A stretch of 64,000 nucleotides of DNA from UBA7672 sp965229115 (lineage in GTDB: Bacteria; Pseudomonadota; Alphaproteobacteria; Caulobacterales; Hyphomonadaceae), in contig CBDDIR010000003.1 in NCBI GenBank assembly GCA_965229115.1, positions 3,472,001-3,536,000 on the forward strand, written 5' to 3'. Numbering within the stretch: position 1 is the first letter of the stretch; each line of letters opens with the position of its first letter. The notes below the pieces were generated by a model. That model was not told where the DNA came from. It searched no databases and worked only from the letters and a program-made list of their open reading frames with translations. The position numbers and the translations under genes were made by a program. Below are positions 1 through 9,654 of this stretch, in pieces.

Positions 1-589
1 CCGATCGCACGTCGCCCCACTTACTTGCGTCCACCATGACGCTCGAAGCATTGGCTGAATAATCGAAAACGTAGGATGGGATGATCGTATTGTCTGTGAT
101 GGTCTCGTAAACGCCCATCGCGCTGTTGAGCAACAACAGAAGGTGGATGGCCGCGCCGAGCATCCTGCGTTGATGCCCGTTCGTGTGCAGAAGAAGAGCC
201 GCGAACAAGCCGGACGACAGCCACGTGTCGATGCCCAACGACACCGGGCCCTGCAGCACTACCGTTGAATACCCGATGAAAATGAAGGTCGCAAAAATAT
301 AGACCCGGATAGTGACCGAGTCGAAGAGCGTCAGCGGATTGAGCCCTGTCTTTTGAGTGATGACCGCCAGACCGCAGGTCAGCACAATAAGATAGGTCGC
401 CGGATGAATCTTCTGCAGCGGCTGGCCGCCTGGCATGACGTAGTCGATGCCCACAACCCGTAGCAGGTTGCTGCAAACGCCAAACGCAACCACGATCGAG
501 AGAAGCAGAAACACAGCTGCAATCGGCGACAGGCTATCCTGTGCCTGCGAAGTAGATGCAGCCGGATTGGCGTATCTCGCGGGGCTCAT
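1..589 (-). CDS. Polytopic membrane protein of polysaccharide locus, 3' end off window
   Basis: This leftward gene runs off the left edge, so only about 196 N-terminal residues are visible. It starts MSPARYANPAAS at an ATG overlapping the stop of the epimerase gene (ATGA, 586-589), which fixes start and operon membership. The visible part holds at least three hydrophobic segments (about residues 22-42, 59-75 and 88-110) separated by short loops, as in O-antigen ligase/polymerase (Wzy, WaaL, VpsF-like) proteins. By position it may polymerise or ligate the glycan made by this locus at the inner membrane. The diagnostic C-terminal periplasmic loop is missing, so the family is inferred. Confidence 0.6.
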   Translation of the reverse strand, partial: MSPARYANPAASTSQAQDSLSPIAAVFLLLSIVVAFGVCSNLLRVVGIDYVMPGGQPLQKIHPATYLIVLTCGLAVITQKTGLNPLTLFDSVTIRVYIFATFIFIGYSTVVLQGPVSLGIDTWLSSGLFAALLLHTNGHQRRMLGAAIHLLLLLNSAMGVYETITDNTIIPSYVFDYSANASSVMVDASKWGDVRS

Positions 590-1575
590 GCCGCTGCCGC
601 CTTCTCAACGCGACTATCAGCAAACCATGCGGCCGATGCGGCGAGACCTTTCTCGTAGCCCGTCCAGCGCAAACGCAGGACACGATCGGCCTTGCCGCTG
701 CCGTACCAGACTTTACGCGCAAACAGGCGGACAAGCCCCGGCGTCAGAGGATCAAGAGTAGGACCGCTTTCGCGACCCAGCTTGCTACGCGCGATTTCCA
801 TCAGCTTGAGCGGCACAGCGAGTCCAGCGCGCTCCCAGAGCAGCTGAACGCCGGATACGCGGCCCAGCGGTTTTATTCCAAGCGCGTCGGCGTAGTCGCG
901 TAGATAGGCGTTCCACGTCGGCGGCGAGGGCTGCTCGAGATTGAAGGCCTCTACACCAGACACAGGCAGAGATAGCGAAGCAACAACGGCATTTGCCACG
1001 TCACTCACATGCACAAGATTGCAAATGCCCTCACCCGCGCTGCCGAGATCTCCCAGCCTGCGCGCCATCAGGAGGCGGCCGATCCGTCCGGTCCACAGGT
1101 GTGATCCAGGGCCGTAGATCAGGCCGGGACGCAGGATGACTGTGGACACTCCTCTATCAGCTGCGGCAACCGCTTCAGCTTCGCAAACGCGCTTTGCCTT
1201 CGCATACCAGTCCGCTGCGCCGGTCTGCGGAGCGTCTTCCCCAATATGCCCGACCTGATCGCCGAATACGGCGATACTGCTCACCTGAATGACGCGCGCT
1301 CCGGTTTGCTCGGCGGCGGCCAAGACGTTCCTATTTGTATCTTCGATAGTTTTTGACGGCCCCATCACCGAATTGACGATGTGAGTGACGCCTTTTGTAG
1401 CTGTGATTACGGAGCTGATATCGCACGCGTCGACGATACGGGTCACAACACCCGGAACACCAAACCGGTTAGGATCACGTACGCCTGCGATAGCTTCGAT
1501 GCCCTGCGAAGCTTGCAGATTGCGGACAATCTCCTGGCCCAGAAACCCCGATGCGCCGATGACCAACACGCGCAT
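586..1575 (-). CDS. NAD(P)-dependent epimerase/dehydratase (extended SDR)
   Basis: A 329-residue extended short-chain dehydrogenase. The N-terminal Rossmann motif GASGFLG is at residues 7-13, an SS(I/V)AVFG segment at about 99-105, and the YxxxK catalytic pair at Tyr124/Lys128. Members of this family epimerise, dehydrate or reduce nucleotide sugars in the cytoplasm. It sits between a GMC oxidoreductase and a membrane protein in the leftward polysaccharide operon; its start lies 2 bases from the GMC stop and its stop overlaps the next gene. The actual sugar substrate cannot be read from sequence. Confidence 0.85.
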   Translation of the reverse strand: MRVLVIGASGFLGQEIVRNLQASQGIEAIAGVRDPNRFGVPGVVTRIVDACDISSVITATKGVTHIVNSVMGPSKTIEDTNRNVLAAAEQTGARVIQVSSIAVFGDQVGHIGEDAPQTGAADWYAKAKRVCEAEAVAAADRGVSTVILRPGLIYGPGSHLWTGRIGRLLMARRLGDLGSAGEGICNLVHVSDVANAVVASLSLPVSGVEAFNLEQPSPPTWNAYLRDYADALGIKPLGRVSGVQLLWERAGLAVPLKLMEIARSKLGRESGPTLDPLTPGLVRLFARKVWYGSGKADRVLRLRWTGYEKGLAASAAWFADSRVEKAAAA

Positions 1576-1577
1576 GG

Positions 1578-3317
1578 CTAGGCCGCCCCTGCGGTCGCGA
1601 CCAAGGCGGGCCGAACGAGCTCCGCTGAATCTGGAATAGTTTCCGAAACGATGACCGGCCGCCCAGCAAGCCGCTGCTTGACGTAGTCAGCGGCTCGCAA
1701 GGCAAGCGCGACAATGGTCAGCGTTGGATTGGCCTGGCTTGAAGTCGGGAACACAGCGGAACTTGCAATCAGCAGGTTCGACGCGCCGTGCACACAGCAA
1801 TTACTGTCGACCACACCGTCAATCGGAGTACGCGACATCCGTGTCGTGCCGATGTGGTGGCCGCCATAGGCGCCGTCGCGCAGCATCGCCTCGCCAACCG
1901 AGTCTGGATCATAGCTCAGTTCGCCGCTGCCCCACGCCGCAAAGTCTTTCTTGAGAGCCGCCAGCGCGACTTCGACCGTGCGCAGATCCAGCGCCTTCCA
2001 GCGCCAATCGATCTTGAGGCGCTGGGCGCCCAGCTTGTCCTTGTCCGGAGATAGCATCACACGGCTGTCGCGATTGGGCGCCTGCTCGCCATTGATGTCG
2101 AGGCTGAACGTATTGTTGCGCGGCGCGATGATCAGCGAGGGGAATTTGCGTGTCGCCAGCGTGCGCTCGCGGAACCATGTCGTGAGGAAGGACGCAGTCG
2201 CCAGAGGTTCTCGGACCACGTTGTACACGTGCCGCATCATCGTCTCGCTGGTCGGCTTCTCGCCGCTGTGCAGGCGCTTGGAATATTCCGCGCTGATCAG
2301 TGGTTTGGCGAGATAGATGGCCGAGAGAATGCCGCGGCCATGCCCCGGGTCTGACAGCCGCGGATGGTGCAGACGGAAGATCACATTGCCCACTTCCAGT
2401 CTGCGCTGCGCTTCCGACCGCAGAGCGATGCGGCGGCGGCAGTAGATGCCTTGTGCATCACGCTCATATCCGTGCGAGACGGCGCTGGTCGGCACGTTGA
2501 GCTTCAGCTCGCCGATCGTGCCTGCGATGTGACACATATAGTTGCGGCCGACATGATCGTAACGATTGCCGACGCCGTTCGGCGAATTGCGGCGCGAATC
2601 CAGAAGCAGGCGCGGCGTTTCGAGACCGCCGGTCGCCAGCACGAAGTAATCTGCTTTCACCTCGAACTGTTTGCCGCTCAACGTGCGGACGACGGCGCTT
2701 GCCGCCTTGCCCGTAGAGGCATCCGTCACGATCTCGGTGACGTTGGCGTGCGTCATGACATTGATCGACGCGCTGTCTGCGAACTTGGCGCGGTAGCGTT
2801 TGCCGAAATCGGTCGGATGACTGAAGCGTTCGATCCCGTCGCAGTCGAACTGCGCAGGTTCGAAACCCTTGATCATCGGCCGCATCCCGCCGCCGGGAAG
2901 GCGCTGGGCCGAGAAGACAGACGCGCCCGCATCACACAGCGCGTTGGCCGCCGGATAGTAGCGCGCGACCTCTTCATGCTGGATCGGCCAGCCGGAGCCT
3001 TCGATCCACGGACGCGTTTCGAAATCGATCGGATCGAACGGCACGCACCGCCCGCCCCAGATCGCCGTCGAACCGCCGAATTGGCGACGCCTGTACTGGT
3101 GCGGCGGGCTGTGCAGGGCTGCATCAGCGACTTCGCCTGCGTAGAGATCCTGCGTGTCTGCCTCGAATGCAAGACCGCCCGCTTCGAGCAGCAACACATC
3201 AACGCCGGTGTTCAGGAACTGCAGGGCGAAGCTGATGCCAGCTGCGCCGCCGCCGACAATACAGATCCGCGTCGTGAGCGTTTCACCGCCTGCAAGATTG
3301 CGTGCGTCCTTGATCAC
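1578..3317 (-). CDS. GMC family FAD-dependent oxidoreductase
   Basis: A 579-residue protein with the FAD-binding GGGAAG dinucleotide motif at residues 22-27 followed by LLLEAGG. The C-terminal GMC signature is clear: GGHHIGTTRM, then a VHGASNLLIASSAVFPTS segment and an NPTLTIVALALRAADY ending. GMC enzymes oxidise alcohols or sugars using FAD. The start is a GTG that overlaps the stop of the upstream glycosyltransferase (GTGA, 3314-3317), so the genes are translationally coupled. Such enzymes recur in exopolysaccharide loci, where a role in oxidising a sugar or hydroxyacid substituent is plausible but unproven. Confidence 0.88.
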   Translation of the reverse strand: MIKDARNLAGGETLTTRICIVGGGAAGISFALQFLNTGVDVLLLEAGGLAFEADTQDLYAGEVADAALHSPPHQYRRRQFGGSTAIWGGRCVPFDPIDFETRPWIEGSGWPIQHEEVARYYPAANALCDAGASVFSAQRLPGGGMRPMIKGFEPAQFDCDGIERFSHPTDFGKRYRAKFADSASINVMTHANVTEIVTDASTGKAASAVVRTLSGKQFEVKADYFVLATGGLETPRLLLDSRRNSPNGVGNRYDHVGRNYMCHIAGTIGELKLNVPTSAVSHGYERDAQGIYCRRRIALRSEAQRRLEVGNVIFRLHHPRLSDPGHGRGILSAIYLAKPLISAEYSKRLHSGEKPTSETMMRHVYNVVREPLATASFLTTWFRERTLATRKFPSLIIAPRNNTFSLDINGEQAPNRDSRVMLSPDKDKLGAQRLKIDWRWKALDLRTVEVALAALKKDFAAWGSGELSYDPDSVGEAMLRDGAYGGHHIGTTRMSRTPIDGVVDSNCCVHGASNLLIASSAVFPTSSQANPTLTIVALALRAADYVKQRLAGRPVIVSETIPDSAELVRPALVATAGAA

Positions 3318-4525
3318 GGCGCAGCCTTTCTTGCTGTGACGGGCTGACCCGAGCCGTGCACCGCCATGCCGAAGCGTCGCGCATAGATGGAGAACAGCGC
3401 GTCAGTGAAAGCCGACAACGTGAAACGTTCGCGGAAGATCTTGATGCCGGCGTCCGACAGGCGCTGGCGCAGGCCCGTATCGGCGATCAGCTCGCCAAGC
3501 CGCGCGCTCATGCCTTCGACATCGCCGGGGGTGACGAAGCGCGCATTCACGCTGTCGGTTAGATGTTCCGGTATGGAGCCAACAGGCGTGCACAAAACTG
3601 GCGCGCCCGAACCAAGCGCTTCGAGGATCACCAGGGGGAGACCTTCGTCGTAAGACGGGAGCACGAGCAGATCGGCGTCAGCCAGCAGCTTGCGCGCACC
3701 TTGCTGATCGACCCAGCCAACGAAGCTTGTCCTCTCTCCCACTCCCAGTTCTGCTGCCAGCGCTTTGTATTTCTCCATGTCCCCGCCACCGGCGAGCACG
3801 AGACGCCAATCCGGCAAGCCGGCCGGCAAAGCGGCGATGGCGCGCAGCAGATCCGACACGCCCTTGCGTTCGAGCAGATTGCCCAGAAACAGCATGGTGA
3901 CGGGCTTGCGTGGCGAGACTTCCGTCGCCGCAGAAAAGTTGCGTGCACGAATGTCAACGGGCACGCCATTGTTGACGATCTCGACCTTCGACGCGGGAAT
4001 GCCGAGATCCTTGACCAGCCAGTCCCGCCACCCCGCCCCCAGGACGATGCAGGTGCTTGCCGCGCGGAAGGGCTGCCGAATGATAAAACGCAGGAACGGG
4101 CCGGAGCGCGCATAAAGCGTATGCAACTGAACAGCATGAAGATGCAGAACGACCGGCGCACCCATGGCGCGCGCCCATAGTGTCAGCGCCCCTTTGCGCG
4201 CGGCGCTTCCTGCGTCGCCCATGTTGACGTGCACAAGCCGCTTCCGCCCCGCGAGCACTGAAGCCGACAAATGCAAGGCCGCCATAGCCGTGAGGCCGAG
4301 CGAGGCGACGAAACCCTTCTGGTCACGCGTAACGAGGCTTTTGAAGCGCACAGCCTGGGTAGGCGCCGCGGCCATCATGTAGTCCTTGACGCGGCCCATG
4401 CCGCCGCCCGCCTGACCATCCGGGCCGATGACGAATATCGTCTGCCGGACAGGGTCAGCTGCCGCGCCAGCCTGGCGCGATACCGGCGCAACCCCGCGAT
4501 CAACTTCTTCCACGCTCATGCGCAT
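3314..4525 (-). CDS. Glycosyltransferase family 4 (GT-B fold)
   Basis: About 403 residues. The C-terminal half has the GT4 donor-binding pattern with the E-x7-E motif (DEGLPLVILEALGSGAPVL) and a following GSIPE loop; the N-terminal half has the GG(G/M)GRVKDYM segment expected of the acceptor domain. It should transfer a nucleotide-activated sugar to a lipid-linked glycan at the cytoplasmic membrane face. I prefer the ATG at 4525, which has GGGGGCG about 6 bases upstream, over a GTG at 4543. It lies 25 bases after the acyltransferase fusion gene and overlaps the GMC gene. Confidence 0.88.
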   Translation of the reverse strand: MRMSVEEVDRGVAPVSRQAGAAADPVRQTIFVIGPDGQAGGGMGRVKDYMMAAAPTQAVRFKSLVTRDQKGFVASLGLTAMAALHLSASVLAGRKRLVHVNMGDAGSAARKGALTLWARAMGAPVVLHLHAVQLHTLYARSGPFLRFIIRQPFRAASTCIVLGAGWRDWLVKDLGIPASKVEIVNNGVPVDIRARNFSAATEVSPRKPVTMLFLGNLLERKGVSDLLRAIAALPAGLPDWRLVLAGGGDMEKYKALAAELGVGERTSFVGWVDQQGARKLLADADLLVLPSYDEGLPLVILEALGSGAPVLCTPVGSIPEHLTDSVNARFVTPGDVEGMSARLGELIADTGLRQRLSDAGIKIFRERFTLSAFTDALFSIYARRFGMAVHGSGQPVTARKAAP

Positions 4526-4550
4526 GCGACACGCCCCCAACACACGTTCG

Positions 4551-7214
4551 TCACAACGCCTGTCCCGCCGCTGCTTCTGTCGTCAGAGATGAGCGACGTC
4601 CCCTGAGTTGCGTCGTTGCCGTGTTCAGCGCCCAGGTGAGGATCGCCGCCATCACCACGGACACGACAAGCGTCACCGCCAGGTTCGCCGGCTCGAGAAT
4701 GGAGAGCGGGAAGAACTCGACTTTCGTGACGATCAGAACAGGAATGATGTGCAGGATATACACATAGAAGCTGATCGTCGCGAGCCAGCTCACCGCAGCC
4801 GCCGTTGATTTGGGAAGCGTGACCTGATCGCGCCAGATGACGAACAGGGCCGCAGCCAGGATGTAGCCGGTGCGCACATAGCCGTTCATGAACGGCGCCC
4901 AGAACATGCCGGCGACAATCACCGCGGCCGCGCTGGCAATGAGCTTCTGGTTGCGCGTTTCGGAATGGAAAGCGATCCAACCGAGCGCAAACACTGGCAA
5001 GAGATAGATCGTGTTGTGCTGGAGCAGATCGTCATTGGCGACGATCGTGCGCGTGGCCAGCGCGGCGATCAGGCCAACCACGAACGCCACATAGCCGAAC
5101 ATCATGCGATGCTCGCCGAAATAGCGCCGCAAGGACGGGACCTGCCAGACCAGCGCCAGAAGCGCGATGATGTGCACGTACGCGCAGATGTACCAATACG
5201 GGTAAAGCGCACTGTCGAGCGTCTGGAAGTTCGCCCACAGGCCGAACCATCGCAGGGCGCTGTCGGCAAACTTCTCGGGCCGCAACATAAAGTAGAAGGC
5301 CAGCACGCCGTAAAATACCAGCATGATCCGGCCCAGCGTGAGGCCGAGGAAGCGCCAGGCTTCGCCGCGGGCCAAGCGTTCGCCATGGCTGCGGGCGATC
5401 GAATATCCAGACAGGAAGAGTAGCGCCAACGGGCCGCCGGCGACCGGCCAGGTCGTGACGTGCAGCGCGATGACGGTAAGAATTGCGAACACACGCATCG
5501 GGATTTCCACCGGCACGGCGGACCAGCGTGTCTGCTGTGGCGACAGAGCCTCCAACGCGGAAATGCTCATGCGCTCCCATTGGCGCGGGAGGTAACCCAA
5601 GCGTTTCTCGAGCTCCAGCGAAAGCGACAGATAGGCAAGGGAATCTCCGCCGAGCGTGACGAACGACTCGGTGTTCGCGACCTCCTTGAGCGACAGCTCT
5701 GCCTTGAAGACTTCCGCAATGCGGATCGTACGATCGACCTGTGGCGGAGCGGGCTCTTCGATCATCTGCTCCAGGCGGCGCAGGTCGATCTTGTCGTTGG
5801 CGAGACGTGGGAATTCCTTGACCGAACGGACGAAGACGTTCTGGCGGTGGAGGTGGTATTCCTGCGAGATCGCCGCAGCCAAGGCGTCGATATCCGCCGC
5901 GCCTTCGACGAAGGCGGCGAGGCAGCGATCATTGCCGACGCAGCAAACCTTCCCGCTCACCTGGCGCGCGGCGAAGCGCTGGACATCGTCCAGACTGATA
6001 CGCAGACCGTAGAGTTTCACGAAACGGCCGAGGCGGCCGACGATGCGGACATGACCGGTCGAGGTGAGGACAGCGACGTCGCCGGTGCGCAACTCCTTGG
6101 TTGTCTGCGCCTTCGATAGATCGTCGGGATTTTCGGCGTAGCCGATCATCACGTTGGGACCGGAATACACCAGCTCCCCGCGAATGCCCGGCTTGGTGAT
6201 TTCTTCGCCATGCTCGTCTGCGAGAATCAGGCGGCCACCGGGGATCGGGCGGCCGACCGTGTCGGGGTTTCCGAGCAGCTCTTCCGGCGGGACGTAGGAC
6301 ATGCGCGGAGCAGCCTCGGTCTGGCCGTACATCACATAGAAGCGCCAGCCGCGCTTGTGGCTGAGCAGCGAATACTTGCGGACAATCTCGGGCTCGAGCC
6401 TGCCGCCGGCCTGCGTGACGTGGCGTAGGGTCGGCAGGCGCATGCCGATGAAGTCGATCTGGTCGAGCAGATCGAAATGGAATGGCACGAAAGCCAGGCT
6501 TGTGGCGCCATTCTCATGGAAGCAGCTCCAGAACTCGGGCGCGATGACGGAAGCTTCTGTGAGGACCAGACGCGCACCTGCTGCCAGGTGCGAGTTCACG
6601 ATCGACATGCCGTAGGAATAGAAGAACCCCAGCGTGGTGATCGCCCGATCCGTGTCATCGATCTGCAGGTACTCGCAGATCGAAGCTGCGTTTGACTCGA
6701 TGTTGGTGCGCGAGAGTTTGACGAGCTTGGGGCTGCCCGTGGTCCCCGAGGTGGACAGAAGCACAGCCAGATCATCGTTGAAGGCGTGCGCTTGTTTGGT
6801 GGCCGTGGGCTGGACGTCGAGCTTCCAGCTTCCGTCCTGGCGGCGGAAGAGCGCGTTGGGGCGGAAGGTGTCGAGGATGCGCCCGTCGGTGACGGAGGAC
6901 GGGCTCAGCAGGACGATCGGGTGGCCGTGGCGCAGGCAGGCGAGATAGCAGACGATCGCATTGATGCTGTTGCCCGCCTCAAGGGCGACAAGCTGGCGCT
7001 CCTGCGGCAGACGGGCCGCGAACTGGTCAGCCAGACGCGCCAACTGGCGGTAGGAGACGGCAGTGGCGCCCTCGACCAGAGCCACGGCGTCTCCATGCTC
7101 CTCAAGGCGTTCCCAGAAGTGCAAGTCGCGGCGGGTTTGCACGCGCCAGCTATCGAACGACGTATCGTCGTGACCTGAGACCTCCTCCAGGTCGCTCTGA
7201 TGCAAGGTATCCAT
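4551..7214 (-). CDS. AMP-forming ligase - acyl carrier protein - membrane acyltransferase fusion
   Basis: One reading frame joins three activities (numbering from an upstream ATG at 7244; the ATG at 7214, residue 11, has a purine-rich leader and is an equally good start). Residues about 40-490 are an adenylate-forming ligase with the P-loop STSGTTGSPK near 164-173 and a later YGQTEA. Residues about 505-570 are a carrier domain with phosphopantetheine site GGDS, Ser535. Residues about 580-880 are a polytopic acyltransferase-3 (OafA-like) domain with a first-helix His (IALH, about 595). The protein could activate an acid, hold it as a thioester and pass it to a glycan at the membrane. The substrate is unknown. 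Confidence 0.85.
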   Translation of the reverse strand: MDTLHQSDLEEVSGHDDTSFDSWRVQTRRDLHFWERLEEHGDAVALVEGATAVSYRQLARLADQFAARLPQERQLVALEAGNSINAIVCYLACLRHGHPIVLLSPSSVTDGRILDTFRPNALFRRQDGSWKLDVQPTATKQAHAFNDDLAVLLSTSGTTGSPKLVKLSRTNIESNAASICEYLQIDDTDRAITTLGFFYSYGMSIVNSHLAAGARLVLTEASVIAPEFWSCFHENGATSLAFVPFHFDLLDQIDFIGMRLPTLRHVTQAGGRLEPEIVRKYSLLSHKRGWRFYVMYGQTEAAPRMSYVPPEELLGNPDTVGRPIPGGRLILADEHGEEITKPGIRGELVYSGPNVMIGYAENPDDLSKAQTTKELRTGDVAVLTSTGHVRIVGRLGRFVKLYGLRISLDDVQRFAARQVSGKVCCVGNDRCLAAFVEGAADIDALAAAISQEYHLHRQNVFVRSVKEFPRLANDKIDLRRLEQMIEEPAPPQVDRTIRIAEVFKAELSLKEVANTESFVTLGGDSLAYLSLSLELEKRLGYLPRQWERMSISALEALSPQQTRWSAVPVEIPMRVFAILTVIALHVTTWPVAGGPLALLFLSGYSIARSHGERLARGEAWRFLGLTLGRIMLVFYGVLAFYFMLRPEKFADSALRWFGLWANFQTLDSALYPYWYICAYVHIIALLALVWQVPSLRRYFGEHRMMFGYVAFVVGLIAALATRTIVANDDLLQHNTIYLLPVFALGWIAFHSETRNQKLIASAAAVIVAGMFWAPFMNGYVRTGYILAAALFVIWRDQVTLPKSTAAAVSWLATISFYVYILHIIPVLIVTKVEFFPLSILEPANLAVTLVVSVVMAAILTWALNTATTQLRGRRSSLTTEAAAGQAL

Positions 7215-7390
7215 GTCGTGGCGCCCCCGCCCTGGCGCGGCCATGCGTTTTTCGCCTACGCCGAGACTCGCACATCTCGCGCGACGCGGCTTTGCGATTC
7301 ACTCTTCGCGCGAGCAACGCGAGCGCTGCTCACGCAGCTAGTTCAGCTGCTGAAAATCGCTGCAGGACTGCAACGTCTGACGCCTAAAAT

Positions 7391-7648
7391 CTAGCCGAGC
7401 TTCTGCTGCAAAAGCTTCGTGATTTCAGGCACCGACTTGAGCTTCTCCATCTCGACGACGGTGAACTTCACGCCGTGCCGGATCTCGAGAGCGAGCAGAA
7501 GATTGAGGTGGTTCATCGAGTCCCAGCGCGGCTCGTCTTCGCGACGCAGGTCAGGCGCGACAACATAGCTCGGGTCATCGAACAGATCCTGGATAGTTTC
7601 CGTGATGTCTTCCAGAATCGAGCTGTCGCTCGGCACAGTCTTCGTCAT
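7391..7648 (-). CDS. Acyl carrier protein
   Basis: An 85-residue acidic ACP with the phosphopantetheinyl serine in WDSMNHL (Ser44) and typical four-helix spacing. Its start overlaps the stop of the FkbH-like gene (TGATG, 7646-7650), strong evidence that the two are made together. In FkbH systems a free ACP receives the glyceryl or related hydroxyacyl unit formed by the HAD domain. The downstream ligase-ACP-acyltransferase gene begins after a gap of about 146-176 bases in the same direction. Cargo identity is inferred from the partner only. Confidence 0.88.
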   Translation of the reverse strand: MTKTVPSDSSILEDITETIQDLFDDPSYVVAPDLRREDEPRWDSMNHLNLLLALEIRHGVKFTVVEMEKLKSVPEITKLLQQKLG

Positions 7649-9654
7649 CAGTTCGATCCCTCAAGTTCCAAAACCGCTTCGCGAACCATCGATACGGTGA
7701 TCGCTGTCTCACGCGGTGCGTAATCCGCTACATTCAATGCCCAGCGAGCGCCCACGCCCTCAGGCGCCTCAGCCTGTGTCGCAAATCCAAGCGTCCCGTA
7801 CAGATCACGCACGATGACGTTTTTGGCAGACGGCACGTAGTCGCCGACAATCGTTTTGATACCGCGGGACTGAGCCTGCTGAACGAGAATGTTCATCGTC
7901 TCGTATTCCACTTCGCGGCTGAAAACCCGGCAGCTCATCAGCCAGGTGTCGATCGCCAGCTGTCCGGCTTCGTCGGGCACTGCAAGAAGCACGGCAATCA
8001 GACCGTTATCGCCAAACTTGTCGATCAGACGGACCGACAGCGCGATCGATCCCGGACGATCAGCAAGGGCTTTCAGTTCAGCCCGGTCGCGTCGGCGCGT
8101 TGTCAAATTGAATTGATTGGTCTTCCCGACCAGTTGCGCGATGCGCGTCATGTCCGGCTCCGAGAATTCGGAGACGATCATCTTCATTCCAAGCGACTTC
8201 AGGAATGCCGTCATGTCGGTGGCATCAGCAAGCATCGTCGCGCGTGCTGCGTTGTCCTGATACTGCGCGGCGCGAGCACGATCTTCCGCCGTGAATGTGA
8301 CCGCTTCGAAATACCCCGCTTCCGCCAGGCAGCGCGTGTAGCCAACGCAGTCTTCAGGCAGTTCCGGAACCATCACTTCCGGACAGTTGCTGCGAACGAG
8401 GTCACGCTCGGCAGGATTGTCATCACAGAACACCAGTGAATCCAGACCGATGTTCAGGGTCTTTGCGATCTCGCGCAGATTGGAAGCCTTATCCTTCCAG
8501 TTGGCGACGAACACGGCAATGTCATCGCGCTTCAGAACCATCTCGGGATGATCGCGGAAAGCCGCCTCTGCAACCGACATTTCGTTCTTCGAACAGACGG
8601 CCAAAATCACGCCGCGCTCTTTCAGCTTCCGCGCATAACGCTGGAACGCGAGGAATGCTTCGCCCTGTCCATTGCCCTGCCCCAGAACAACGCCTTCGAT
8701 GCCGTCATCTCCGATGACGCCGCCCCAGATCGTGTTGTCGAGATCGAGCACAAGACATTTCGATGACGATCCACGCGCCGCCGCGATCAACCGGACAATC
8801 AGGTCGCCGTAGAAGGCAGTCGCTGTCGGCGCCACCAGCTGCTTGGCATGATACCAAAGCGCCTCATCATACCAGACGTCGCAGCCATGCCTTGCGACCC
8901 AGTAATCCAGATCCAGAACCAGCACGTCCGCCTGGGCCGCAGCGGCCCGCATCGCCCTGTTCAGCTTCTCGACAAGAGCGGCGTTCGTTGCGCCTAATGC
9001 CTTGTCCAGACTGCCGAAAATCGGGTGAGACGTGTCAACGAACGACTGCTGGATGATACGGGCGCCGTACTGCTTGCGCGCCAGCTCCCAGAAGTTCGTC
9101 AGCTGCGATACCGCGGCAGCAACCGCCTGATCCGCCTCTTCATTGCTGGCGCCAATCGACACCCCGCCCAGCACATCCTCCGCGGTCAACGCGAGCATGA
9201 GATGACTTGGGGCGAACGCGGACAGTTCGGCCGGTGGAATGATCAGCTCCTGCCGCCATTGGCCGAAGCCTCCGAACTTGATGTCGACATGAAAGCCGCG
9301 ACGCCCGCCCGCTGCAACGATGGACGATTCAGCGTGTGCCGCCGTCGTCGATCCGAGCATCGCGAGCTTGATCAGCGGCCACGAACTTTTGCCGCTGTCA
9401 GAAAGTTGTTTCAAACCGCGCTGGAGTTGCAGCGCCATCATGTGATCAAGGCGATGACGCGCAAGACGCATCAGGTCTGCCGCCGCCTTGCCTGCGTCCG
9501 ATGCAATGAGCGCGCGCGCAGCAGCGAGTTCGGCGCGGAAATTGTCGACGCGCGGAAGCCAAGTGAGTTCTAGCAGACGACTTTCAGCCATCAATTCCCC
9601 CTCGAGCGCGAGTGAGAAATCAAACTCGCCGCACGCCGTGTGTCGGAAGGTCAT
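7648..9654 (-). CDS. FkbH-like HAD-IIIC / acyltransferase protein
   Basis: A 668-residue protein matching FkbH architecture. It has an N-terminal region (1-290); a HAD-IIIC domain with the nucleophile motif LVLDLDNTIWGG (Asp304), CSKNE near 354-358 and DDNPAE near 411-416; and a C-terminal GNAT-like region (about 490-650) with a QFNLTTRR segment. Characterised FkbH proteins take 1,3-bisphosphoglycerate, release phosphate and load glyceryl onto an ACP. Here the ACP gene overlaps directly downstream. It is the first gene of the leftward operon, facing the divergent hydroxyacid oxidase. The exact acyl unit (glyceryl, lactyl or other) is not determinable. Confidence 0.88.
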   Translation of the reverse strand: MTFRHTACGEFDFSLALEGELMAESRLLELTWLPRVDNFRAELAAARALIASDAGKAAADLMRLARHRLDHMMALQLQRGLKQLSDSGKSSWPLIKLAMLGSTTAAHAESSIVAAGGRRGFHVDIKFGGFGQWRQELIIPPAELSAFAPSHLMLALTAEDVLGGVSIGASNEEADQAVAAAVSQLTNFWELARKQYGARIIQQSFVDTSHPIFGSLDKALGATNAALVEKLNRAMRAAAAQADVLVLDLDYWVARHGCDVWYDEALWYHAKQLVAPTATAFYGDLIVRLIAAARGSSSKCLVLDLDNTIWGGVIGDDGIEGVVLGQGNGQGEAFLAFQRYARKLKERGVILAVCSKNEMSVAEAAFRDHPEMVLKRDDIAVFVANWKDKASNLREIAKTLNIGLDSLVFCDDNPAERDLVRSNCPEVMVPELPEDCVGYTRCLAEAGYFEAVTFTAEDRARAAQYQDNAARATMLADATDMTAFLKSLGMKMIVSEFSEPDMTRIAQLVGKTNQFNLTTRRRDRAELKALADRPGSIALSVRLIDKFGDNGLIAVLLAVPDEAGQLAIDTWLMSCRVFSREVEYETMNILVQQAQSRGIKTIVGDYVPSAKNVIVRDLYGTLGFATQAEAPEGVGARWALNVADYAPRETAITVSMVREAVLELEGSN

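Noticed and set aside
21..476. Leftward frame of 151 codons at the left edge
   Set aside because: It is another frame of the same strand inside the membrane protein gene that starts at 589; that gene has proper hydrophobic helices and a coupled start.
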